A stretch of DNA of 64,000 nt, taken from NCBI RefSeq assembly GCF_013393385.1, contig NZ_AP023239.1, positions 1,860,001-1,924,000 of the forward strand, in the 5' to 3' direction. Both the position numbers and the translations under genes were made by a program. Of the stretch, positions 33,963 through 42,964 are shown piece by piece (the first letter of the stretch is position 1; each line of letters begins with the position of its first letter). The stretch comes from Paenibacillus sp. URB8-2 (lineage in GTDB: Bacteria; Bacillota; Bacilli; Paenibacillales; Paenibacillaceae). A model generated the notes under the pieces. That model was not told the DNA's origin. It did not search any database and was given only the letters and a program-made list of their open reading frames with translations.

Positions 33963-35144
33963 GTGATGACGGAAATAGAAAAAATAACAGTCAGCCGGAA
34001 ACACGACCCGCAGACGGTTGTCGTTCATGACAAACACGACGAGCGCCATCAGGGCTCCGTAACGGTGCCGCAATACCAGACAAGCCTGTTCAGCTTTGCC
34101 ACCCATGCGGAATTCGACCATGCGGCGGCGGAGGAACCGGACCGGCCGATGTATTCGAGGGGCAATAATCCGACCGTCCAGCAGCTGGAGCAGCGGCTCG
34201 CGCAGCTTCAAGGCGGCGAGAAAGCCCGCTGCTTCGCCTCAGGCATGGCGGCCATCTCGACAGCCATTCTGGCTGCAGTTCGCACGGGGGATCATATCGT
34301 ATGCGTCAGCCAGGTTTACGGTCCGACCCGCAAGCTGCTGGAGAATTTTTTGACCAAATTCGGAGTGGAATTCACTTTTGTGGACGGGACTTCCCGGGAA
34401 GCTCTCTGGTCAGCCGTGCGCGGCAACACGAAATTATTTTACCTGGAAAGCCCGACCAGCCTGCTGTTTCAGCTTCAGGACTTGAAGGCTTGCGCGGAGC
34501 TGGCGAAGAGCATCGGCGCGTTGACCTACATAGACAATACTTGGGCGACGCCTTGTTTTCAAAATCCGTTCTCGCTGGGTGTCAATCTTGTCCTGCATTC
34601 CACAAGCAAGTTTATCGGCGGGCATAGCGATGCCATCGGCGGTGTCGCCATCGGCTCGAAGGAGCTGATCGGCCGGATCAACGAAAGCGAGTATTTGCTG
34701 CTCGGCGGAGTCATGACTCCCCATACCGCTTCGCTGACCATGCGCGGTCTGCGCACGCTGCCGCTTCGCATGGAGCGGTTCGAGAAGAACGGTCTGCTGG
34801 TCGCTGAAGCTATGGAACAGCTCCCGCATGTCCTTAAAGTCCATCATCCCGGCCTGCTTTCACATCCGCAATATGAGCTGGGCAAGGAGCAGATGTCCGG
34901 GTACAGCAGCCTGTTTGCGTTTGAGACGGACCTGACGGTCGAAGTGATCAAGCGTTGGGCGGATCATCTGGAATATTTCCGGATCGGCGTGAGCTGGGGC
35001 GGATACGAAAGTCTGGTGACCGTTCCAACCCTGCCGGAAGGCTATGAATCGGCAGCCGGACCGGTTGTCCGGTTATATATCGGCCTGGAAGATCCGGAGC
35101 TGCTGATCGAGGATATCAAGCAGGCTTTCGAGAAGGTGACCTGA
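33963..35144 (+). CDS. PLP-dependent transsulfuration-type enzyme (Cys/Met metabolism family)
   Basis: A 393-residue enzyme of the cystathionine gamma-synthase/gamma-lyase family. PLP would bind Lys216 in HSTSKFIGGHSD, and the phosphate-binding part reads CFASGMAAIS. GTG at 33963 or ATG at 33966 are both possible behind AAAGGA. Members carry out gamma- or beta-replacement or elimination on Cys, homoserine esters or methionine. It follows a sugar importer by 34 bases and is probably in the same operon, an odd partner for sugar transport. The substrate might be a sulfur-containing compound taken up by that importer; this is inference. Confidence 0.88.
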   Translation: MMTEIEKITVSRKHDPQTVVVHDKHDERHQGSVTVPQYQTSLFSFATHAEFDHAAAEEPDRPMYSRGNNPTVQQLEQRLAQLQGGEKARCFASGMAAISTAILAAVRTGDHIVCVSQVYGPTRKLLENFLTKFGVEFTFVDGTSREALWSAVRGNTKLFYLESPTSLLFQLQDLKACAELAKSIGALTYIDNTWATPCFQNPFSLGVNLVLHSTSKFIGGHSDAIGGVAIGSKELIGRINESEYLLLGGVMTPHTASLTMRGLRTLPLRMERFEKNGLLVAEAMEQLPHVLKVHHPGLLSHPQYELGKEQMSGYSSLFAFETDLTVEVIKRWADHLEYFRIGVSWGGYESLVTVPTLPEGYESAAGPVVRLYIGLEDPELLIEDIKQAFEKVT

Positions 35145-35199
35145 TCTACATAGCCTTCTAACATGTGTCTTGGAAAAATGAAGTATTTTTAGTTTGTAG

Positions 35200-35236
35200 A
35201 GGACGCAGCCCAAGCGAAGAGCGGGAGCGTCCTTTA
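35200..35236 (+). terminator. Rho-independent terminator
   Basis: AGGACGC pairs with GCGTCCT over a 20-base loop, followed by TTTAATATTT. It ends the importer/PLP operon just before an IS element. Confidence 0.7.
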
Positions 35237-35376
35237 ATATTTGTTGAACGGGCAGGTTTATTAAACAATTGAAGATTTACGTCTATCTAGCCAGAATATG
35301 ACTAGTACAGCATCAGAATTAAAATAGTTAACTTTTGGTAGATATGATATAGTCGAGAGAAAAAGAGGTATCGACT

Positions 35377-35844
35377 ATGAAACTACGTGCATATGCGGTT
35401 TGCTTGACCCCGGATCAGCAGAAAGAATTACAAGGGGTGTGCTCAAAAGGGAAAGTGGCCGCACGCTCACTCCGGCGAGCACAAATTCTGTTGTGGGCGG
35501 ACGAGAACCGGGTGGGCGGCAAGCTTTCGGACACCACCATTGCGGAGCAATTACACATCCACACCAACACGGTATATCTGGTCCGTAAGACCTTTTCGGA
35601 AAAGGGATTACAGGCTGCTGTCGAACGAAAAAAGAGACTGACACCGCCAAATCCTCCAAAGGTTACCGGCGAACTGGAGGCGAAAATCATCGCGCTCAGT
35701 TGCAGTACTCCGCCCGCTGGAAGAAGTCGGTGGACCCTTCGACTTTTAGCAGACAAGACCGTTGAACTGGGTTACATTGACAGCATTTCGTACGACACGG
35801 TGGACCGCATTTTAAAAAAACGAACTCAAGCCCCATCTTCGTAA
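35377..35844 (+). CDS. IS630 transposase, N-terminal frame
   Basis: 155 residues with the helix-turn-helix domain of IS630 transposases ([18 protein letters not shown], then [20 protein letters not shown]). AAAAAGAGG precedes the ATG. The frame ends shortly after a run of seven A (35814-35820); the rest of the protein lies in the +1 frame from about 35821. Either a programmed frameshift or a one-base mutation separates the halves. Confidence 0.85.
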   Translation: MKLRAYAVCLTPDQQKELQGVCSKGKVAARSLRRAQILLWADENRVGGKLSDTTIAEQLHIHTNTVYLVRKTFSEKGLQAAVERKKRLTPPNPPKVTGELEAKIIALSCSTPPAGRSRWTLRLLADKTVELGYIDSISYDTVDRILKKRTQAPSS

Positions 35845-35881
35845 GTGTTGGTGCATTCCACCGAAGCAGAATGCAGCGTTT

Positions 35882-36517
35882 GTGGCAGCCATGGAAGATG
35901 TATTAGAGGTCTACCATTTACCCTACGACAGCGAATGTCCCGTGATTTGCATGGATGAGAAACCGTTCCAACTGCTGGATGACGCTCGAAAACCGATCCC
36001 GATGAAGCCCGCCAAGCCGCTGCGTGAAGACTCCGAATACGTACGTCATGGGACCTGCAGTATCTTTATCTTCACTGAACCGCTTGTGGGCTGGAGACAC
36101 GTCAGCGTTCGTCCTCGCCGCACAAAAATGGAATGGGCGGAGCAAGTTCGAGAACTGTTAGACGTACATTACCCGAGTGCACCCAAAATTCGTTTAGTGA
36201 TGGATAATTTAAACACGCATTCGATCGCCTCGTTGTATGAAGCCTTTGAACCGGAAACCGCCTTGCGTCTAGCCAAACGGCTCGAAATTCATTACACCCC
36301 CAAACATGGCAGTTGGCTGAACATTGCTGAAATTGAGCTGAGCGTAATGACGCGCCAATGTTTAGCAAGACGAATTCCGTCAATAGAAGAATTAGCAAGC
36401 GAACTGACCGAATGGGAATCTGCTCGTAACGCTTCTCAAAGAGGTATAGATTGGCAATTCACTACCAAAGATGCACGGATAAAACTTAAAAGGCTTTACC
36501 CACAATTTAAAGACTGA
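35882..36517 (+). CDS. IS630 transposase, C-terminal DDE frame
   Basis: At least 211 residues; homologous sequence begins earlier, near 35822 ([15 protein letters not shown]). Catalytic acids are seen in ICMDEKPF (Asp), [10 protein letters not shown] (Asp) and [10 protein letters not shown] (Glu). With the first frame the sum of about 365 residues equals a full IS630 transposase. Activity depends on frameshifting at the A7 run. Confidence 0.85.
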   Translation: MAAMEDVLEVYHLPYDSECPVICMDEKPFQLLDDARKPIPMKPAKPLREDSEYVRHGTCSIFIFTEPLVGWRHVSVRPRRTKMEWAEQVRELLDVHYPSAPKIRLVMDNLNTHSIASLYEAFEPETALRLAKRLEIHYTPKHGSWLNIAEIELSVMTRQCLARRIPSIEELASELTEWESARNASQRGIDWQFTTKDARIKLKRLYPQFKD

Positions 36518-37243
36518 TGCTGTACTAGTAGGAGAGAAAATAACTCCTTATCTAATTATGAGTTTAATCTGGAAAAAGATAAGTCTACGTAGACCGTCAA
36601 GCAATCGTTTGACATACGTCAGAAAAATCTGTATTAATTGTCCACTCTAAACGTCTAACCCATTCGTTTTGAACTTCTACAGGAGCATTACTTACCCTCA
36701 TAAGAATATTCCATACTTTATATATACAACATGCTTTTAATTGTTCTGACGAAATGGAAAATGGATAATGGGATATGTATTCATTTATAAATGCTGTATT
36801 CAGTAAATGTGCTTTTTCAGAGTAATGAAGCTTTGTAAACCAACATACCCAAGCTATATCATTCATAGGATTTCCCCATTCAGCCCATTCCCAGTCTAAA
36901 ATATTCACATTATTTTCTGGTTCAAACAGGACATTATGTGACCCATAATCACCATGAGTCAATACCCATTGTTCCTCGTTCGACTCAGCCCTACATAATA
37001 TCTCCTTTGACTGCTTAGTTAGTTCAACTGGTACGTATTCCAAATCTAAATCCGCATCCTTTAACATAGCAATATTACTTTTTCTTATCCCTTTGCCATT
37101 TCCATTAAAGTGGTTTGTATGTATTTAAAGTGCCAATAATTTACCAATACCCTTATATAATATCGTTCCTCTCTCCCAATCTTCCGAATCAAGGATAGAC
37201 TGTGTACCTCTGTCAATAGAGTAGACACAAAGAATCGAGAAAA

Positions 37244-38059
37244 TTATGCAGCGAATCGGTACATACGTTCGTACTCATTGGGCGTAGAGTACCCAATTGC
37301 TGAATGGATTCTCTTTCCATTGTAAAAACAAGTAATGTATTCAAAAATGCGTTTCTTGGCTTCCTTGCGTGTTTTGAATTTTTCCAAGTAGACGAGTTCT
37401 TTCTTGAGCACACTGTGGAACGATTCGATGCACGCATTATCGTAACAGTTCCCTTTACGGCTCATACTGCCTTTCATCTTATAGGTGCGCAGTCGCGCTT
37501 GGTAGTCATGGGAAGCGTACTGACTGCCACGATCCGAATGATGCAGCACCTCACCACGAGGCCGCTGCTGGCTGTAGGCACGATCCAGCGCCGTTAACAC
37601 CAGTTCTTTCGTCATTCGCTGATCCATGTGGAAGCCAACGATTTTACGACTGTACAGGTCCATGATGCTCGCCAAATACAGCCAACCCTCATCGGTCGGG
37701 ATATACGTAATATCAGCCACCCAGGCCTTGTTTGGAGCTGCCGGATTAAACTCGCGGTTCAGCACGTTCTCTTGGACGGGCAGGTTGTGCTTCGAATTTG
37801 TTGTGGCCTTGTATTTCTTCACCGTGCGAGAGCGTAAACCCAGCTCCTTCATGATCCGAGCGACCGTTTTCTCGGATACACGTATGCCCTGCTTATGAAG
37901 TTCTTTTGCTACTTTGGGGCTTCCATATAATCGACGCGATTCCAGAAAGATACGACGGATCCGCCGCTCCAACTTGCGACGTCGTTTTTCACGTTTGCTG
38001 GCTTTTCGCTTGGTCCATTTGTAATAGCCGCTTCGGGATACATCAAAGGTTTTGCACAT
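37244..38059 (-). CDS. IS3 transposase OrfB (DDE integrase)
   Basis: 271 residues from the first ATG; in the -1 frame the sequence continues upstream to the OrfA slip site (PALIYAFIHDHRFKC), so the natural product is an OrfAB fusion. The DDE acids are in WVADITYI (Asp), LHHSDRGSQY (Asp) and CIESFHSVLK (Glu). Intact. Confidence 0.93.
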   Translation of the reverse strand: MCKTFDVSRSGYYKWTKRKASKREKRRRKLERRIRRIFLESRRLYGSPKVAKELHKQGIRVSEKTVARIMKELGLRSRTVKKYKATTNSKHNLPVQENVLNREFNPAAPNKAWVADITYIPTDEGWLYLASIMDLYSRKIVGFHMDQRMTKELVLTALDRAYSQQRPRGEVLHHSDRGSQYASHDYQARLRTYKMKGSMSRKGNCYDNACIESFHSVLKKELVYLEKFKTRKEAKKRIFEYITCFYNGKRIHSAIGYSTPNEYERMYRFAA

Positions 38060-38106
38060 CTTCGAGACTCGGCACTTGAAGCGATGATCGTGGATGAAGG
38101 CATAGA

Positions 38107-38394
38107 TCAGCGCCGGTCTTTGGCGAAGTAGTGCATCGCCTTTTTTAAGATGTCGTTCTCCTCTTCCAGATCACGAATGCGTTTCTGAAGGTCTCTCATT
38201 GCCTTATCGTCGGCTTTCAGTTGTCCACTGCCTGGAAAGGCTTGTGCACCGTCTTGCTTATATTCCGCCATCCAACGATACAGGGTGTTGTCGCTTATCC
38301 CCAGTTCGCGGGCGACCTGCGCCACCGCCTTTCCTTCTTCCTGGATCATCTGAATCGTTTGCAGTTTAAATTCTTTATCGTATTTTTTCGTCAT
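38107..38394 (-). CDS. IS3 transposase OrfA
   Basis: A 95-residue HTH protein (VAQVARELGISDNTLYRW) with a C-terminal leucine-zipper-like helix (DLQKRIRDLEEENDILKK). GAGGTG precedes the ATG. Near its end the minus strand reads A AAA AAG (about 38141-38147 on the plus strand), a classic -1 slip site that would join it to OrfB. Confidence 0.92.
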   Translation of the reverse strand: MTKKYDKEFKLQTIQMIQEEGKAVAQVARELGISDNTLYRWMAEYKQDGAQAFPGSGQLKADDKAMRDLQKRIRDLEEENDILKKAMHYFAKDRR

Positions 38395-38791
38395 GTTAGC
38401 ACCTCGAATTTGGATAGGTTCATTTTACCCGATTCTCGGTTCCCCATGTCTACTTTTTAGTCTAGCAACACTGTCCATGAATACCATTCTTATAGTCCAT
38501 TAATACAATTCTCACATTAGAAATGTCCAATAAATCATGAATGATGGGTGTAACTCCCGACCCCTGTAAAAGATTCAAACAATTAACCTCATTCATTGTA
38601 TCTTCATTAGTTAAATGGACAATTTTAGCCACTAATAATGGATTAGTACCCTCGACAAGAAATGTAAGATTAGTGTATCCGCCTGTAAGACGAATCAAAT
38701 TTACTTTTCCAAATCTTGCTTTTAATTTTTCCGTTATTTCTTCTATCATAACTTTATATCGTCTCACTTTCTCTGTGTTAATCGAAACCAT

Positions 38792-39350
38792 ATACCCACT
38801 CTTCTTGTATTGCCATATACTGGAACATCCCTCTATATCGTTATCGTTTCAAAAATAACATATAGTCGGTCGAAGGATGTGCCTACGGCATATCTGAAAT
38901 CAACAAACATGAAACAGATGTAAAACACCCCCGACCCTTAACACCTCAGATCGCTTATAATCCATTCTAACGACTTATAGGCTTGCAAACCACTAATGAA
39001 GGACAAACACCGAAGCCCACACACTCCCGCTTTTGTCATCCTCACCATGTCAAAAACTATAGTTTTTGACAAAGTTTTTTGGAGTTTAATTTTTTGAGTT
39101 AGAAATCAATTCGACTCATAAATAGAAGGAATATTTTACATCCTATAGAATAAGAAAAAGGGGGTTATCTTTAAATATCATTGCTGTCGTCAAAAAGACC
39201 ACAGCACTTCTAGCCAGCGACAAGATGAAATATTTTGCGATACAAAATGTTTGGAAATTGGAAATCATACGCATAATTGGAATGCAACTATATGCTGACA
39301 GAAAACTTGTTGACTAACTTTGACTGTTTTCTAAATGGAGGAATTAATCG
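38792..39350. other. Non-coding gap before the DUF262 gene
   Basis: About 560 AT-rich bases without a convincing gene. It contains the 22-base palindrome at 39049-39070. An open stretch (about 39130-39305, plus) with TALLASDKMKYFAIQNVW lacks a start codon, so I do not call it. Confidence 0.6.
39049..39070. repeat. Perfect 22-base palindrome
   Basis: The half GTCAAAAACTA is followed directly by its complement TAGTTTTTGAC. It lies 280 bases before the DUF262 gene in a non-coding gap. It could be an operator or the scar of a mobile element; with AAAAA and TTTTT arms and no loop it is not a normal terminator. Confidence 0.7.
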
Positions 39351-40442
39351 ATGGATAAGCAGGAGCTTGAACGTAGACGTAAATCGTTGGAAGAACAAAT
39401 AGTTGATACAAGACAAGAAATTAGAACCGATAGAATGGATATGTCTTTCGGCGAAATTATGAGTATGTATGAGAATGATGAGATTATTATTAATCCTGAG
39501 TTTCAAAGAGCTTTCCGCTGGGATGAAGAAAGACAGACGAAGTTTATAGAATCACTTCTGGTAGGTATTCCGATTCCTTCTATTTTTGTTGCAGAAAATG
39601 AAAACAATATTTGGGAACTAGTTGATGGGCTACAAAGACTATCAACCATTTTCGCCTTCTTTGGTATTCTTAAGGATGAAAAGAAGAACAATTTAACCTT
39701 GACCGAGGGAAGTTTACTGAAGGAATTAGAAGGATTCGATGTTGATACGATACCAATTAAATATAAACTTCTACTAAAACGTGCAGTCTGTCGTGTAGAG
39801 GTAATTCGTTTCGATAGCCAATTTGATATGAGATATGAACTATTTAACCGCCTGAATACAGGTGGTGCAGAATTAAGTGAACAAGAAATTCGAAATTGTA
39901 TTTTCCGAGGATATGACAATACATTTAATGCCTTTATTAATAAACTTGGAAGTGATAATAACTTCCAAAGGAATTTGAATATCAGAGAAGAACAAGCAGA
40001 ACGAATGTACTATCAAGAACTTGTGCTAAGATTCTTCACCCTTAAGAATGCAGGAGCTAAATTTGAGGGCGATAGCAATATACAACAACACATGAGCAAA
40101 TATATGTTAGAAATGAGCAAGAATCCTAATTTGTTTGATTTCAAGAGTGAAGAAAAACTCTTTAAAAGAGTTGTTAAATTATTAAATCAACTTGGCGATC
40201 AAATATTCAAACTTGAAAGAGTAAACTTCTCAACCAGTATGTATGATTCAATTTTAATTAATTTTGCTAATAATATTGACTATATTGAAACGTTGGCTGT
40301 CGAGGAAGTAACCCAAAAAATAGAACAATTAAAGAGTAATGAAGATTTTAGGAAAAATACTAGATCGGCTAGTAGTGGTAGGGGCAGGGTAAGTGCAAAA
40401 ATTGAATTAGCAAAAAGATTCTTCACTCCAACGGAGGAGTGA
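39351..40442 (+). CDS. DUF262 (ParB/GmrS-like) domain protein, candidate defence component
   Basis: A 363-residue protein with GGAGG before the ATG. The DUF262 hallmark is clear: NPEFQRAFRWDEERQTKFIE (residues 48-67), then VGIPIPSIFV and VDGLQRLSTI (91-100), the family form of DGQQR. DUF262 proteins are ParB/sulfiredoxin-fold nucleotide-binding or nuclease partners, as in GmrSD. The rest is helical (GGAELSEQEIRNCIF). The next gene, six bases on, is a HEPN protein, and its ribosome site overlaps the end of this gene. AT-rich codon use and flanking IS elements suggest acquisition. A defence role is inference from family and context. Confidence 0.85.
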   Translation: MDKQELERRRKSLEEQIVDTRQEIRTDRMDMSFGEIMSMYENDEIIINPEFQRAFRWDEERQTKFIESLLVGIPIPSIFVAENENNIWELVDGLQRLSTIFAFFGILKDEKKNNLTLTEGSLLKELEGFDVDTIPIKYKLLLKRAVCRVEVIRFDSQFDMRYELFNRLNTGGAELSEQEIRNCIFRGYDNTFNAFINKLGSDNNFQRNLNIREEQAERMYYQELVLRFFTLKNAGAKFEGDSNIQQHMSKYMLEMSKNPNLFDFKSEEKLFKRVVKLLNQLGDQIFKLERVNFSTSMYDSILINFANNIDYIETLAVEEVTQKIEQLKSNEDFRKNTRSASSGRGRVSAKIELAKRFFTPTEE

Positions 40443-40448
40443 AATAAC

Positions 40449-41114
40449 ATGCAACCAGAAGAACTAAATCAACTACGGTTTGAGAATTTAACCAAAGAAC
40501 TAGAACATGAACGTGATTGGAGAGTTAAGGAGTTTGCATTAATAAAGAAACAATATCTGAGATACAAAAGAGAAGAATTTAAAAAAATATTTGCAAAAAT
40601 GATAATCCCTCTATTGTATGCCCATTGGGAAGGCTATTGTGTCTCCTCATTTAAGTTGGTTTTGAAGTTCATAAATGAACAGAAACTAAGTTACATACAA
40701 ATTACAAACAATTTATTTACCTATGCTCACCATAATACTTATAACTATTTAAAAGGTAAGCACAGCTTTGAGCAACGTTGTAAATTTTCTAAGAACTTTA
40801 TGCAGTTAATAAATCAGCATGAAATATCAGTACAGACAAAAATAGATACAAAAGCTAATTTAAAATTTGAGGTGTTGCAAGAGGTTTGTAGTTTTATTGG
40901 AATGTCATTTGAAAAGTTTATAGAGCATAAAGATGATCTCGACAAATTAGTTAGTATAAGAAACGCAATAGCACATGGAGAAAATGGTTTTAGCTTTGAT
41001 ATAGATGAAATCACCAAAAATATTGTACTTGTAACTAACCTAATGGACTTATTACTAATCGAATCATTAAGCTACATTCAGGAGAAAAAGTACCTGAAAA
41101 TGGAAAACACCTAG
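40449..41114 (+). CDS. HEPN-domain protein (MAE_28990/MAE_18760-like), candidate ribonuclease
   Basis: A 221-residue helical protein. The HEPN R-x4-6-H site is RNAIAHGENG (Arg171, His176), and YAHWEGYC (58-65) plus the spacing match the MAE_28990/MAE_18760-like HEPN group, known from comparative work as putative RNA-cutting toxins. GGAGGAG ends nine bases before the ATG, within the DUF262 gene, so the two are coupled. The pair likely forms a two-component restriction or abortive-infection system. A terminator follows. Confidence 0.8.
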   Translation: MQPEELNQLRFENLTKELEHERDWRVKEFALIKKQYLRYKREEFKKIFAKMIIPLLYAHWEGYCVSSFKLVLKFINEQKLSYIQITNNLFTYAHHNTYNYLKGKHSFEQRCKFSKNFMQLINQHEISVQTKIDTKANLKFEVLQEVCSFIGMSFEKFIEHKDDLDKLVSIRNAIAHGENGFSFDIDEITKNIVLVTNLMDLLLIESLSYIQEKKYLKMENT

Positions 41115-41134
41115 TTACTTAAAAAATCAAGAAA

Positions 41135-41168
41135 GTACCACTCCAGATTTTGCGGAGTGGTATTATTG
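41135..41168 (+). terminator. Rho-independent terminator after the HEPN gene
   Basis: TACCACTCC pairs with GGAGTGGTA over a nine-base loop, followed by TTATTGTTT. Confidence 0.85.
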
Positions 41169-41632
41169 TTTAAATATATACGTAAATCACATGGTTGAAG
41201 CGTGTTTTGTGCTTAGATTTACAACGGTGAGCCGTATCATAAATGAGAGGTCAAACCATTCAACTCCCTCATTATATTTTAGTTTTCTCACTCAGGCTCA
41301 TAAATTCGTAGGATTGCGCCTTTAGCTAAGTGTCGGATAAGAAGGAAACAGAGGATTCGGTAGCTCGGAACAACTGAAAGGGCATGGAGAAATAAAGGCG
41401 AGGGATTATCACCCAATTTGTTCCATATCCAGCACGTCTCCATGTCGCCCCTAGCGATTTTCACTCCTATGTCTCAACGGGTCACGAGCCCTTTCATTCC
41501 TTCGTCACATCTAACTAAGGGGTGGAGATCGGTTTTTCCAACGGAACGGGTTCGAGCCCTTTAGCATAATGCCTCCGATTCTCCGTGCTTCTTGTCAATC
41601 CTGCGAATGCATCAACTGGTGAAATAACGCCG
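41169..41632. other. Non-coding stretch downstream of the IS110 relic
   Basis: No gene seen. On the plus strand it holds two near copies, AACGGGTCACGAGCCCTTT at 41476-41494 and AACGGGTTCGAGCCCTTT at 41547-41564. They lie just past the 3' end of an IS110 transposase relic, where IS110-type elements can keep non-coding RNA and recombination sequences. Confidence 0.4.
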
Positions 41633-42050
41633 TTAAGCTGCTTGCGGACACACTTTAGCTGGGTTGTAAGCCTCGCTGCTCTTAGCTAGACTTACAAGCA
41701 TACGTGCCACGTTACCACATAATTTCATAATGGATTTCATTTTCTTTAGCTTTTCCACATTGACATTGTGGTGGTGTAAGGCTCTAATATCTGGATTAGT
41801 CATAACCATGCACATGGTCTGAGGTAAAGGCAACGCCGGAGGGGCGGCCTCGCTTACTGAGGGCCTTCTTTCCACGCCATTTCCCGGAGCTGGCTTTAGC
41901 CAGATTTAGACCTGCATGGCGAAGCAAGGCATTTCCGTGCGCAAAACCGCTTAGATCACCGGCTTCCCCTAACACACCCGCCAAACTCGTAGCATTTACT
42001 CCTCGAATGGAAAGCATCTTCTTGGCAGTAGAGGAAGGGGTCTTTTCTCC
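41633..42050 (-). pseudogene. Relic of IS110-family transposase, C-terminal part
   Basis: Minus-strand sequence MLSIRGVNATSLAGVLGEAG, DLSGF, GLNLAKASSGKWRGKK and LSKRGRP is the transposase-20 (IS116/IS110/IS902) C-terminal domain. After KRGRP the frame shifts, and the protein goes on in the frame ending at 41633 (TMCMVMTNPDIRALHHHN, then VARMLVSLAKSSEAYNP). The DEDD N-terminal half is missing. It is a dead remnant. Confidence 0.75.
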
Positions 42051-42060
42051 AATTATTGAT

Positions 42061-42090
42061 AAAGCAAAAAGCCGACAATTTGTCGGCTAA
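42061..42090 (-). terminator. Rho-independent terminator, minus strand
   Basis: AGCCGACA and TGTCGGCT form a tight hairpin; read on the minus strand it is followed by TTTTTGCTTT. It lies 54 bases past the stop of the allantoinase-like fragment. Confidence 0.8.
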
Positions 42091-42143
42091 AGAGGAGAAG
42101 TTTATAGCGCCTGAATGTTTCAACTGAACTTCGCCCAAATGAG

Positions 42144-42964
42144 CTACCGAACCATTTCACCGGAGCATTCTCCTTGAAAGCCGTGCTTGCGGTCATAAAC
42201 GACTTTTCCCCGGCTTAGGGTCATTTGCACGGCGCATTTCAATGTATGCCCAATATAAAGGCTGTGCGGATGCTTGGACAGCAGGTCTTCTTGTTCAACA
42301 GTTCGTTCCAGATTCATATCTAATAGGACCAAATCGGCGTCAAAACCGGCAGATATAGCCCCTTTATGAGGATATAACCCAAACCGCTTTGCCGGATTCG
42401 TGGGAAGGTATCTGGCGATCTGTGGGAGCGGAATATTTCGGTTCAGATGAGCTTCGGTCACCATGGCCTCCAATGAGAACTGCCCTCCGGAAATCCCGCC
42501 CCAAACTTCAAACATATTATCCGGATGATCAAATTTCATAAAGGAAGGACAAGGAGAGTGATCCGGGGTAATCATATCGATCTTTCCATTCCGGAGCTGC
42601 TCCCATAATTGTTCCTTGGCTTGATCGTTTTGGAGCGGCGGGGCGCATTTGGCGGAAGGACCAATCCGTTCAAAATCATCTTCTGTGAACAAGAGGTAAT
42701 GCGGGCAGGTTTCGAGCGTCACGTCCAATCCGCTTTGCTTCGCGCGTTCGATCATTTCCACGGTCCCCGGATGGCTGATATTGACAAAATGCAGCGGACA
42801 ACCCGTCTCTTCAGCATACAGCAAGGCGCGGCTGACCGCTTCCCTCTCGGCAAGAGGGGGGCGGGATTCCACATAATCGCGAACCGTTACTTGACCGTTT
42901 GAACATTTTTCCCGGGTTAGTTCTTGGGTGATTGCCTCGCTCTCCGCATGAAGCGCCAGAACCT
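42144..42964 (-). pseudogene. 5'-truncated allantoinase/dihydroorotase-like amidohydrolase
   Basis: The open sequence starts directly after the AraC stop with VLALHAESEAITQELTRE and runs to the end of a cyclic amidohydrolase (CPLHFVNISHPG, TLETCPHYLLF, MITPDHSPC, NPAKRFGLYPHKG, then GFDADLVLLD). About the first 180 residues are missing, including the HxH metal site, and no start codon with a ribosome site precedes it. The GTG at 42872 would give 242 residues that lack key ligands. A deletion seems to have joined it to the AraC gene. Confidence 0.78.

Larger units (their letters stand above)
35303..36527 (+). mobile_element. IS630-family insertion sequence, about 1.2 kb
   Basis: The ends are exact inverted repeats (GTACAGCATCAG at 35305-35316 and its complement at 36514-36525), each flanked by TA as expected for IS630 insertion at a TA dinucleotide. 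The pairing goes on outward through the TA. Inside are two frames of one DDE transposase. The right repeat includes the transposase stop codon. The element lies between the PLP-enzyme terminator and a broken resistance gene, so it disrupts no recognisable gene. Confidence 0.9.
37203..38470 (-). mobile_element. IS3-family (IS150-like) insertion sequence
   Basis: 1268 bp with ends that both begin TGT read inward and share AGTAGACA and CGAG further in. The target repeat CTG is present at 37200-37202 and 38471-38473, inside the aminoglycoside phosphotransferase gene. It carries orfA and orfB on the minus strand. The intact ends, target repeat and genes point to a recent insertion. Confidence 0.9.
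36597..38791 (-). pseudogene. Aminoglycoside phosphotransferase-family gene, broken by IS3 and a stop codon
   Basis: The N-terminal part (38791 down to about 38471) reads IRLTGGYTNLTFLVEG and IVLMDYKNGIHGQ. The C-terminal part resumes at 37202 with SILDSEDWERGTILYK and reaches the catalytic HGDYGSHNVLF and ILDWEWAEWGNP before the stop at 36597. An IS3 element of 1268 bp with a 3-base target repeat splits it. A TAA at 37125-37127 also breaks the frame between GKLLAL and IHTNHFNG. Joined, it would be a small-molecule kinase of the APH/choline kinase fold. Two independent lesions mean that it is not functional. Confidence 0.85.

Noticed and set aside
39130..39305. Open stretch with TALLASDKMKYFAIQNVW before the DUF262 gene
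   Set aside because: No start codon with a ribosome site, and a stop directly upstream; probably chance or a decayed fragment.
41190..41240. GAGCCGTATC resembling group II intron domain V
   Set aside because: The matching 3' strand and the AGC/GAAA pattern are missing and no intron protein is near.
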